Shown piece by piece: positions 24,112 through 36,037 of a stretch of 64,000 bases of DNA (within the stretch, counting starts at the first letter, position 1; each line of letters begins with the position of its first letter). The stretch is from Tetrahymena thermophila SB210 (taxonomy: Eukaryota > Ciliophora > Oligohymenophorea > Hymenostomatida > Tetrahymenidae). The notes under the pieces were generated by a model that was not told the origin of the DNA, made no database searches, and saw only the letters and a program-made list of their open reading frames with translations. The stretch is from the NCBI RefSeq assembly GCF_000189635.1, contig NW_002476246.1, positions 806,001 through 870,000 on the forward strand, in the 5' to 3' direction. The position numbers were made by a program, and so were the translations under genes.

Positions 24112-27100
24112 ATGGAAAAAGCTAAGAAGATGAAGCTCTCGGACTACGAGATATTTTAGACTTTGGGAACAGGCAATCATTTTTTTAAAATAATTATTTA
24201 CTTATCATTCATTCAGCATCAAATTTACTTTATTTTCAATATTATACTGATATCGTCTTTCAACTACCAAGATTCTCATTTTCATAATCTTATTTAAATC
24301 CAACCATTGAAGATTATAAACAAAAATACGCTCAATTTAATTTTTTGTTATTGTAAATTCTATCTTTTTTTTCTTTCTCTCTCTCTCTAACGCCCTTTGC
24401 TAAACAACCAGCTGCTAGACTTTTACATGAAACTGCTTTTTTAAAAATCACAGCTAATTTTTAAAAAATAAACTCGGCAGTTTTTTTCTTATAAGTTATG
24501 ATTCTTTGTCATATAAAAAATGAGCCCAATAATCATTTGATTTTAACTTGAGTTTAAAGAAGCGATTCCTGAACATCATGTATAGTTATTTTGGAAAACT
24601 TAGAATCAAATCAAAAGCAAAAGAGAAATGAGGCTAACAATTCATGAAATTTTAGAATTTAAATTAACTTGCTCATAACAGTAGAGATAAGTAGAAGGAG
24701 AGAATCATAGTTGCCTTTATTTATTATTGTTTGTTAATTTGCTTGCCCACTTCATAGCAGAAAGGCAAAATACTTATTAGCAAGCAGTTAAAGCAAAGCA
24801 AATGATTAATAAAAAGGCAAATAATAACAAGCCATTTCTAACTTTAAAAGGAGCTTGTTCAGCATTCCTTTTATAAACTGAACTAATAAATAAACAAAAA
24901 ATAAAAAAAGAAACATTTTGCAGTTAAAAGAAATATAAAAGTAGGTAGCTCATTAGCTATTACCAGGTTAGGAGAGAGAAAGAATGAAATGGATTAAAGT
25001 TGTTATTGAGTGAAAGATCACCCTTTAATTTTTATTAGGATGAATGAATAAAATGCCTTTTATTATTTTTATATAATGTTTTTTTTTACTTTTATAGGTT
25101 CATTTGGTAGAGTCAAGCTCGCTAAAAAGAAGAATACTACTCAATACGTCGCACTTAAAGTATTGAAAAAAGCTGAAATTATTAGACTTAAACAGGTTGA
25201 CCATATCATCAATGAAAACACCATCTTGTCAAACTTAAATCACCCTTTCATTGTAATGCTTACATTCATTTGTTATTTATCTGATCAAAAAAGCTGCCTC
25301 ATTTTTACTTAGGAGATTATAAATAAAATTTGAACTTTTACTAAAGCAACAATTAACTAAATAAACCAAACCAAATCACAGTGCAGTTTTTTATTATAAG
25401 CTTTAGACAACTTTTGCTATAGTAATGGACTAATTACCTTTTAAATAAATAGGTTAAGATGGACGGTTTCTGCTAAGATAGTCGCTACCTTTATCTTGTC
25501 TTAGAATTCGTATCAGGTGGTGAATTGTTTACATATTTAAGAAGTGTTGGCCGTTTAGAAACCAATCATGCATGGTAATTCATTAAATTAATATTTTTTG
25601 TATAAGAAAATGCAACTAAATTTTGTTAAAGAATGGCATTTTATACCACTCATTAAGTTGTTTACTCAATTTGATAATAGATAAAACAAAGGATTAATTT
25701 TTGTCAAATCAAACATTAGTTTGAGTTTTATATTCCATGACTATTCAAGCAATAAAGCATTCAGTTTAAATAAAACTTATCGCAGACTAAAATAAATTGA
25801 TAACAAATAACAAAATAAATAAATTCCAAGAGCCACTGCGAATGTTATAAATTTTAGAGATAGTTTTATTTTCGTTTTAAACATAGTCAAATAGGTAAAG
25901 AGGAAATTTAAGATTTTAACAATTTAGTTATGTTTGCAATAAAATTAGTCATAAAGTAATATAATCAGTTATTCTCGCCATTTATCATCATAAAATAAAA
26001 ATGTATTTAAAATTCAAATATGTAAGCAAAAGGTAATGATAATAGAAAGCAAAATAGCATCAATATAAAAATAAAAACATCGCATTAATATTAAACTTAT
26101 TTGGCCAGTTTCAAATATGCTTATAAAAATATATTCTAATACAAAATGATGTTCTTTTCCTATATAATTTTATTAAATATAAAGAAAGAACAAAAAGCCA
26201 AAGGAAAGTTTTTTTCTTAATATTAATTGCTCTTTTTTATAACTATTCAAACCACAAGTCTCTATCTATCTTGTAATAAAAATATAGTTTGCAAATAAAT
26301 TAAAGTTATTCAAGCAATAAATTATTTATTTTATTTCACTGCAATAATTCGTTTTTTAATTTTTGCAAACTCACATAAATAAATAATTGAATTTTCTCCT
26401 CTTTCTTATCTTATTAATAAATTATATTCTTCAGCATTAAATTTTATTACCTGATTAATTAATAAATTAAACATCTTCAATTTAAATATCTATCAATCAA
26501 ATTATCAAACAAAAACAAAAGAGCATTTAGACTAACTAATAAATAATTAATTGCCTTTTACAGTTATTTATTTTCTTTTTATTTTTTATTGATATGATTA
26601 AAAATAAATAAGTACCGTCCCCCTTTTATTTTCAAATTTTATTTCTTTTTTATTTTTTCATTCTATTGAATTGATTTATCAAACAAACAAAAACATATTT
26701 CTCAATCTTTCTTTTAATTTTTTGAATAAATAAATAAATCAATCAATCAATTGTCTTTTCTTTATACATATCAATAAAGGAAGAAATAAAATTAAATGCT
26801 ATGAGTGAGTTAAAATATCATTTTTTCATTAAGAAATAGAGAATTTATATAAATATCTATTTTTAAAAATTTAAATATTCGTTAAAATACTTACCTTTAT
26901 CAGATATATTCTAATAACTGAACTTCTAACAACTTTAATTAATTTTAATAACCCAGACTAATATTTAAATCATTTTATTTTACTATTCTAGCTTTTATGC
27001 AGCTCAAGTTACTTTGATGTTTGAATATTTACACACAAAGAACATTATATATCGTGATCTTAAGCCTGAAAATTTACTTATCGCAGATGATGGTTATCTT

Positions 27101-27872
27101 AAATTGACTGATTTTGGTTTTGCAAAAGTTGTCGAAGGTCGTACATACACTCTTTGTGGTACTCCTGAATATCTTGCTCCTGAAATCCTTCTTAACAAGG
27201 GTAAATTAATTAAATTAATAAATTGATCAACTTGAATTTATAATTAAAATTAACTAATCTAGGTCACGGTAAAGCAGTTGACTGGTGGACATTAGGTATT
27301 CTTATCTATGAAATGAATGCTGGTATTGATCCCTTCACTGATGAAGATCCTATGGCTATCTATCAAAAAATCTTAAAGGGTAAAGTTAAATTCCCCAGAA
27401 ACTTTGATAAGTAAGCATTTTTACATGAATAATGATAGCAATATTAAAATTTTATTTTATAAAATAGAAATGCAAAATCTCTTGTAAAGCATTTACTCGT
27501 AGCTGATCTCTCTAAGAGATACGGTAACTTGAAAAATGGTAACATATCGCTATATCTATTAATAAAAATTTTATCATAAACAATAATACTGATTCATTTA
27601 ATAATACAACATTTTCTATATAGGTGCAAATGATATTAAGAATCATAGATGGTTCAGTAGCATTGACTGGGCATAGCTTCTTTCTAAAAAGCTTCCAGTT
27701 CCTTATAAGCCAGTTGTTAAGTAAAAATTTAATTGATCCTTAACATTTAAAAATGATATTTATTTTTAATAACAGAGCTCCAAATGATACTTCTAACTTC
27801 TCTAGTTATCCTGAAAGTGATACTCATTCACCAGCACTAAAACCTGCTGACGATCCTTTCCTTGACTGGTGA
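24112..27872 (+). CDS. cAMP-dependent protein kinase catalytic subunit (AGC kinase)
   Basis: Ser/Thr kinase of the PKA type, normally released from regulatory subunits by cAMP; in ciliates a candidate regulator of ciliary beating. Eight exons: 24112-24172, 25098-25252, 25453-25574, 26992-27200, 27263-27410, 27468-27538, 27624-27720 and 27776-27872; phases close to 319 residues. Gly-loop GTGSFGRV (19-26 region) is split by intron 1, and VALK gives Lys41. [11 protein letters not shown], and activation loop [15 protein letters not shown] are all intact, so it should be active and phosphorylated on the loop Thr. VDWWTLGIL and the tail DDPFLDW (hydrophobic-motif-like) fit AGC kinases. It is slightly shorter than animal PKA-C (about 350), mostly at the N-terminus; no myristoylation glycine follows Met1. 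Intron 1 appears to start with GC rather than GT. Intron 3 is 1.4 kb. PKA is favoured over PKG or S6K by the YRD and TYTLCGTPE motifs. Confidence 0.96.
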
Positions 27873-29388
27873 GGTAGCAGTATAAATAAGCAATTTATAC
27901 AATTTTACACCATATATCATCAATATCAAATACTTAAACTAAGCTATAAACACTGCAAAACACAATTATACATTAATACAACATACAAAAGTATAACACT
28001 AAAGAATGAGAGAGAGTGAGTGAAAGCAAAAAGTGAATATATTTACAAATTGGCATAAACCTAGTTAATTAGAAACTTAGCTAGCACCAAATAATTACCA
28101 TCAAGCATTATTTAAGTGCTATTACAAGCAGATAAACAAATATACCACACATATATACATATTAGGAAATCATAACATAATAAGCTAGAGCTAAAGGTTT
28201 TTTTGCAAAAAGCTAGTAGATTTGAGAGGATAAATAATAATTTAATTAGGAGATTCTTCTTTGTGAAATGAAATTATGAAGCAAGATTACCAAGTAAAGA
28301 GATAGTTTGGTTTTATCAATATTTATGAATAAAAGAAGTTGCTTTTTTAATCCATCAACAACTTAAACTAAAACAATAACTAAACAATTACCTTAAATTA
28401 TGCGTGCTTTTTAATGATTGAGAGTTGCTTATTTTTTATTACTTTTTTTTTGAAAAACTTTTTTAATGATACAACTAACTAATAAATAGTCTCCAAAAAT
28501 CATAAAAGCAAGCAAGTATTTAAGTAATTAATTAAGCAATCTACTTATCTATCTATCAAAAATTAAGCCTAATTAATGCTTCTTAACTAAAAGTAGCATA
28601 TCACAAATCAATCAAATGTCAAATGCTCAACTAACATGGTTAGTATAAACTATTAACAGTAGTTAATTTATTCCAGTTATCTCACTTAAACAATTCTGCT
28701 AGGCTTTTCAAAAACCTTTGAATCTTCATACTGAAATTTGTTTCTAACTAGTTAAATACATTCATTCATACATATATCATTCAAATTACATACACTCATC
28801 AACCTGCATAATAAACAAATTCAATTACATTCTTTTTTATTGTTTCATATTTTTTATTATTTTCCTTGTATCTCCCTCAAATGTAATAATTATATGTCAC
28901 TCCTTTTACTATTATTATAGCTATCATTTCACATATTTCTCATATTTTTTTAATAAAATCTTTCATTTATCAAAACTTTTAATTAAATTACCAAAATATA
29001 TAATACAACTTTTCGTTTTTATCAGTCAAATATTGATCTGCTTTCTTGAAAAATGTTTCATTTATATTTATGAGTGATTATATTTATTTTTAAACGACAT
29101 AAAAAATATGACAAAAATTAAAAAGATTATCCTTAAAGCACACCATTAACAATCTAACCATTATTCTTTTATTATGAATTCTATTTTAGATAAAATCATT
29201 GATATGTATAAATAGAAAGATTAATTAATTTGATTGATGATAATAAATTCAAGTTTTTGTAAAAAAAACTTACCAAAATAATATTTCAATAATTAATTAA
29301 TTGATTGATTATAAAGTGATATAAAGAAAATTTCAATTGTTAAATAGTTAGAAAATATATTCAAGTAATAGTAGATAATAAATAATCT
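27873..29388. other. Intergenic region
   Basis: 3' flank of the PKA gene and 5' flank of the next gene on the same strand. No open frame with coding-like content and no RNA gene seen. Confidence 0.6.
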
Positions 29389-31782
29389 ATGACTGATAAT
29401 CCTTAATAACCACATAAAAGTAAGCAAGAAATTTAAAGGGAACAACGTAAAGAGCTTGCTAGGGAACTAAGAAAGGCTCACTTCGATTTAGGATTTAAAG
29501 AAGGTTTGAATATATATAAATTAGATTATAATGATAATACTGCAAAATGTTGATTTTATTTTAGCTAAAAGGAAAATAATTTCTGTTATTCAGATAACCT
29601 TATTGTTATTCCTCAAAAATTTATGATAATCGAAGATATAAATAAATTATGATTTCATATTTGTTTTATAAAATTAATGTTTTATCAAATAATATAGGGT
29701 TTGATGATGAAACCAGGTACAGAGAGTTTTATAAATGGTATGATTTAGAATAGTCTGAAAAAACAAAGCAAGAAATGCTCAAATTAAGAAATGACTTAAG
29801 ATCTACTCACTATATTTTAGGAACTGATGATCCGAACAAATTATTTGTTTCAACTGCGACCCAATCATTTGTAAAACCTGTAAATCCTCAAGTTTCTTAA
29901 CTTTCAGTTGAAACTAAAAATGATCTCAGATCTCATCATTTTAATCTAGGTATTATAAATTTATTGTAGTAATTTATGATATGCTTTATATTAAAAGCAA
30001 AATAAAATGATTATCGGTGGTTTCATTTGTTTTAAAATAGCTTCAGTAACAAATAAACGAAATATGCACAAAAATATTATTCTTAGTTTAAAAATTGTTT
30101 AAAAACACGCTAACATAGAAAGTATCAATCAATAAATAAATAAAGCAAATCTATTAATTCATATAATTCTATTAATATAAAATCTTAATAAATTAATTAA
30201 ATAGCAGTTGTAAATTTTTAATGGTTAACAGACTAACAAAAAAAAAACCAAAAGCATGACTTTTCTCAAATTTTAAGAACAACCAAAATTAATACCGATA
30301 TACCATTTATTATATTAACTTAATTTATTTTATCAAAAGGTCATTATAATGATAAAGTTTTATCTGATTATAAATTAAATTATGATTAAAAATAAATCGA
30401 TCCTGAAACTTTGAAAGATAGAAAAGAGCAAATAAATTTTTTGAGAAAGCATAATCATGACTTTGGAGATAAGAATAATTATCATTCTTCCATGTACAAT
30501 GAGAACTTTAACAAGTCTTATGATCCTTAATTCTTAAAATAAGGAAAGAGCAAAGAAGAAATTATGTAGCAAATTGTTGATTTACGTAAAACAAACTTGG
30601 TTATGGGTAACAACAATCCCTAATTCACTTCCGAAGCTATGTCAGAATTCAATAACAAGCCATAAGCATTTAGAACATAAGTTGATTTAGGCTTAAAGAA
30701 ATCTCACTTTAAATTAGGTGAAGATCCTAGCTTGTATGAAACAACTACAGCTAAAACTTACTAAGGCAAACAAATGTTTTAACATGACCCTGAAAAAATC
30801 AAGGCACTTTCAAAAGACTTGAGAGGTATATTATAAATTTAAATATTTAAATATCTTTATATAAATTTTATGCAACTAATTTGGATTCTGAATTTTTAAG
30901 CTGTTTAAAATTAATTTATTTAAAAATTTATATTGATTGATCACAATTTTCAAAAAAAATTTATTTTTTCTGTAAAATTAAATTTTTTCTTAATAATTTT
31001 TTTTTTTAAATAAAAGCTGAACATTTTAAACTTGGTAACGATCCTTAAAGCTATACTTCTGAAGCAGCAGCAAAATTTAAAGAATTCGACAAAAATTCAC
31101 TCACTTAATAACCCGATATGTCATATCTTTATCGTTCTCATTTTAATCTAGAAGGATTCGGAGGCAGTAACCCAGTGTAACACTATGTTTCTAACTATAA
31201 ATAAAATTATGAACCTAAAGCTGCTTAAAAGTCTGAAGCTACAAGAAATGATAGAGCAGATAGGGGCTCACATATCGTATTTGGTTCTGATAAAATAGAC
31301 GACCAATTTAAATCAGAAGCTTAGAAGAAGTATACCTTTATTTAACTTTTAAAAATAACATTTAACTAAGTTTTATTTGTACTTTAATTAGCTTTGTAAA
31401 CTTTGGAAGATAAGCTCCCTCTGCTCTTGAAAAAGAAGTATAAGCAGACTTGAGAAGACATCATTACTAATTTGGTACAGATCAACCAGAGATGATTAGT
31501 GAAATGAAAAAGACTTTCAACGATAAAACAAAAGAATCGAGTTAGAGTAAGTTGGATCCTAATTTAATCAAAGACTTAAGAAGTAATCACTTCGAATATG
31601 GTACCATGGGCAACGAGTATACTACAACTATGCAAGATATTGGTAGATACTAATGCTAACCCTCTAGATTAAATCCAGAGTTAGCCAAAGACTTAAGATC
31701 ACACCACTTTAGACCAGGTGATCTTGAAAAATATTATGATACTACATACAGACTAGCCTTCATAGATTTTAAGGCAGTTTGA
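29389..31782 (+). CDS. DLRxxHFxLG tandem-repeat protein (518 aa), possibly microtubule-associated
   Basis: Five exons: 29389-29503, 29698-29949, 30340-30825, 31017-31329 and 31392-31782, total 518 residues. I do not recognise a named family. The protein consists of about twelve repeats, each centred on a motif such as ELRKAHFDLG, DLRSTHYILG, DLRSHHFNLG, GLKKSHFKLG, DLRAEHFKLG, DLRRHHYQFG, DLRSNHFEYG and DLRSHHFRPG. Spacers of 25-50 residues are rich in Asn, Asp, Lys and Tyr, and often contain YxTxxxxxF. Irregular short basic/aromatic repeats with fixed spacing are typical of proteins that lie along microtubules (microtubule inner proteins, SAXO-like proteins); that role is my inference. Three of the four introns interrupt a repeat motif, and the first three are all phase 1, which suggests growth by internal duplication. 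There is no membrane segment or enzyme motif. Confidence 0.9.
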
Positions 31783-32570
31783 GCTCAAGAAGAAATATAT
31801 AATTAAAGTTTCATATACATACATAAAACCACATTTATCTCTGTTATTCATAATTAAATTGCTAATTAACACTTCTTAATCAAAATAAAACTTATTTTCT
31901 CTAAATTTTTCTGATTTAAATTATTTTTAATTTGATATGATGTTATTAAAAAAATATAAAAAATAAATTTAAAAAAATATTGTTTTGTTATATTAAAAGG
32001 TAATCCAATTTTTGAATATTTAATTATTTCTTTTTATGTTATAGTTTTTGATATTTCTTTATTTGATAGAAATTTCAAACAGCTTATTAAAAAAATATAT
32101 TATAAATATTATTTTTTTTTAATTGATAATGAAATAGAAATTTAGTCATTTAAACTGAATAAGAATTTTAAAAATTACTTGATGAGATAGCCAATCAGTT
32201 TATTTTAATCTGAATTACAAATAAAATCAAGAAATAATATGAATAAAACTTTCAATAGAATTTAAAAAAATGATGTAATCTTCTATTGCTAATTAAAATA
32301 TTTCTAAAATTAATAAAAGTTATATTTACAAAAAAATATTTTTAATAATAATTGCTCAATTAAAATGTAAAAAATTAATAAAAAATATATTTAAATGGTA
32401 AAACCTAAAAATATTTATATTTATGATATAATGAAAAATAAGTAGATAGATTGATAATAGTTAATAATATCTCTTTTCAGTTAAATATATTATATATAAT
32501 TTTTAGCAAATACTCAAAAGCCCTCATTTGTCCCTTAAACTGGTGCTTTTATTTAATCATATATTTGAAA
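31783..32570. other. Convergent intergenic region
   Basis: AT-rich 3' flanks of two converging genes. The plus-strand frame near 32,451-32,633 is antisense to or beyond the end of the minus-strand gene and has no coding character. Confidence 0.6.
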
Positions 32571-34961
32571 TCAATTATACAATCGATTAGTGCATTCATT
32601 TTCAGCATCTTTAAGAAATTTGATACTATTTAAATCTTTATAAAAATGAATTTCTGCTTCTTCTTAATCTACATCTATGTAATGATCAACAAGATGACCA
32701 GAGGTTTATTTATTGTGGGAATTCTGTGCTTTAATCATGAATTTTAAACCCTATTTTATATTATTTTGGACTAAAAATATACATGCTAAAATAAAGTAGA
32801 AGTCTTTCTCATTTTTATTGAGTTCGATACCTTTAGCACAGAAAAACAAAGCTAATTTATAATCTCCCATATCATAGCATTATTAAGCAAGTTTTAAAAC
32901 AATTTTATGGCATTTTGGTTAGGCAATTATTGCTAAAAAATACCAATAATAATCATTTGGTTAATAAATTTATCTAAATTTGCAAACTTTTTTGATTAAA
33001 TCTTGATTGTAAGGATTAACTTAAAGTAGCTAAAGGAGGAAATTATTTCCTTTTACAAAGTTTGATTCAAAAAGAAAGCTGTTTTTGCCTAAATAATATA
33101 ATGCATATTGATTTCTGCTATCTATTTTTAGAGCTGTATTAAAGGCTTAAACTGCTTAGTGATACTTTTTCCATTTCCAGTAAATAATTCCTATCAAACT
33201 GTAAGACTAAGATTTAATTTCAACTGAATTTATTTCTTCTTCTTCCTGATTTTATGCTTTGTAATTTTAAGAGCAGTTATTGCCTTTTAATTTAAGTACC
33301 TTATTTTGAATTATATCAAGTGGCTCTTTGAAAAACTTAAAGTATTTAAATAGTATCCAAGCAGTCAATATCCACTACTACAAACTCTTTTCTTTTATTT
33401 TTTCTAATTTTCTCCAATAGAAATAAGCCTAATCCTAAGACATATCAATTTTATAAATAGAATTTAACCAGTTAGTTTGATCTTTTAAACAGCTGCTAAA
33501 TTATGATTAATTAAAAGTATTACTTAAAATTTATTCTTATTCAAACTAAATTTAAAAGCTGGATTTATTGGCTGATTAATTGTGTTATTATTAATCTACA
33601 TGTCTTTATTCTTATTTAGTTTTTTGTTACTGGTTCGCTGTTATTTGCTCTTTAAAATTTTAATCATTGCTTAATCTAATTTTTGATTAATTATTAGGTT
33701 TTTATTAGCTCTTAGTTGATTAATTTATTTACTTTGGACTAATTTAGTTATTTAGTAAATTTTAATTGGATTTTTTTAGATTTCGTTTTTGTTATGTTAG
33801 GCAATGTTAGCTAGAGGAAGAGCATTAAATATCAGTTTATTAAATTTTAGATATCGAATGTAGATTTTATTTATTATCTTAAAGAAAACTATTAGATGAG
33901 CTGAAATTATTTTGCTATTTCGAGCTACTCATATTTTACAATGAATGAGACTCATTTAATTTATGATTATCTAATTTCTGAGCACTTTTAGAGCTAATTA
34001 AAACTTATTTGTTATCGTGATTTTGTTTTATTGGTGCATTTTAAAGGTATTATCTTATCTATTTTTGCTGACTTGACTTAACATCTTAGTAGAGTATGTT
34101 AATTAACATAAATTCAATTTATAGAAGATCAGCTTATTACTTTTATTACTTTAGTGTGTAAAGATATATAAGTAAATACTACATAGAATCAGTTATCTTG
34201 CCAGAGAAGTTTCTTTTAAAGAAAGATGATAAGATATTACACTCAAGCATTTCTTAAAAATGTAAACTTTTAATACCGATTACATTTAAAAATGTTTTTA
34301 TAAAATCTTTTGAGTCTTTATTTATTAAATCTAATACTGTTTTTTTGAGGGTTTATTTTTAAATATTTTTATGCTAATTTACTTAAGAATTTCTCATATT
34401 AATCAATTATTCTTGCTCAAGTAGAATCTTTTAAATAGGGTTTATAAGCAAAATGTTTTGATTTCTAATGTCAATATAAACAGTTTATAGATTAATGTGC
34501 TCTACAAAATATGCCTTTTCATGACATTTACGAATTGATTTCAACAAAAGTAAAGCTAATCTTAACAAAAATGTTTAGCTAATTTTCTAACTTTATATGT
34601 AAACTTCCAGAGGAATACCAAACTAACTTAACCTAAAAAAATTGTATTTGAAGCAGCAGTACTTTTCTTCAAAATCCACTAAACAATTATCTCCTTTTAA
34701 GTTTAAATAAGTTTTATAAGAGTTAATGTAGTTTTCTTTTGCTTTTGTGCTTTCTAAGAATTCAGGCTTTACAACTAAAAAATATCTTTCTTCATCTAAA
34801 TTTATGCAAAATGTAAAAAAAGCCTGGCCAGATAAATGCTAATTCTAAGGTTCTTTAATGAACTTTTCTACTTTTTTTGAAGCGAATTCGTTAAATGTTT
34901 CTGGTCCAATCATTTTTTTTTCATTTAAAATGTCTAATTCTCTAAAAAAATTGAAAGACAT
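32571..34961 (-). CDS. Degenerate kinase-like and TPR protein (796 aa)
   Basis: Single uninterrupted frame of 797 codons ending in TGA. The N-terminal 180 residues look like a decayed protein kinase. FGIPLEVYI followed by a helix ending IRKCHEKAYFVEHINL and QNILLINP has the spacing of the hinge-to-catalytic-loop region (CHEKGIVHRDLKPENILI), but the HRD aspartate is not in place. Residues about 280-480 are a Q/N/S-rich linker. The last 250 residues contain TPR-like helices: YSLIGIIYWKWKKYHQAVQA followed by LKIDSRNQYALYYLG, then VLKLAQQCYDMGDYKLALFF and GIELNKNEKDFYFILACIF. The TPRs suggest a scaffold binding partner peptides; the N-terminal fold is an inference from spacing. It lies downstream of the F-box/CDK/cyclin gene on the same strand, 1.1 kb apart. 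Start is the first ATG, with a second in-frame ATG 16 codons later. Confidence 0.8.
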
Positions 34962-36037
34962 TTGACTCAAATAATAAATTATATAATTTCTTTTTTCAAA
35001 GATTTAAAAATTGATCAAAATTTAATTTGTTACTAAAAAATTTATAAACGCTAAATTATGAAAAATATCTCACTATTCTCTACTAATTTTTGATCACAAC
35101 AAACAAAAATCAATCATTCCATTAATTTAATTATTCTATTAATTATTATCTCATAAAATCTTATCAAATGAATATTTTTTCATTTCATTTTTTTCCCTAA
35201 ATAATTCAAAAATATTTATTTAGATAAAAAAATAAAGGTATTTGAAAATTTGAAAATAATTTTCTATTTTTCATGATTAATATATTAAATACTTTGTAAG
35301 TTTTATTTTAATAAAAATAAATGTTTATTTAAACAGTTTAAAATTTTTTAATTTTAATAAAAAAAAGCAAATAAATTTAAATGAGTTTAGAAAAGATAGA
35401 AACAGAGAGAAATTACACAAAATAAATATATATTTGTTAACATTTGTTATATAAAGTAAGTCTTTTAATTTACATTAATAAAAATAGTTTTATAATTTTA
35501 ATATTTTATATATTTTAAATCAAATAAACAGAAAGGTAGGTTCTTTTATCTTAATCCTAGACCAATCAACCAACACAATATTTTAATTATTATTATTATT
35601 ATTTATTTGCTTATTTGTTTTTGGTTTTTACTCTTATCCTTCAAAGTATAAATTATTTTTTGTTATAAATTTTATTTTATTAAATATGGTAGCTAATTTA
35701 TTTGAATATTTTAATTTTTATGTTAAATATTATTTTTTGTTTGTTTGTTTGTAAAAATTTCACACTACTTTTGAAAGAATCGATGACAAGAAGATTATTT
35801 TTTTCTATTATGGTTTGTCTAAATTTATTATTATTAGTATTGTTGTTAGTATTATAAATATCTTGTTTTTTAGAGTTGTTTGTTTGTATTAATAAATTGT
35901 TTATTTTATTGGTTGTGTTGGATGTGAGGAAATTAATTAATTAAAAATAGATAATCAAATGGCTATCAAAGTAAATTTTAGTAAATGAATGAGGAAGGAA
36001 GGGATTTATTAATTATTTAGTTGGATCTTAGATGGTT
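34962..36037. other. Intergenic region between two minus-strand genes
   Basis: AT-rich, with ATT repeats near 35,588-35,605. It must contain the 3' end of the upstream gene and the promoter of the degenerate-kinase gene. No gene seen. Confidence 0.6.
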
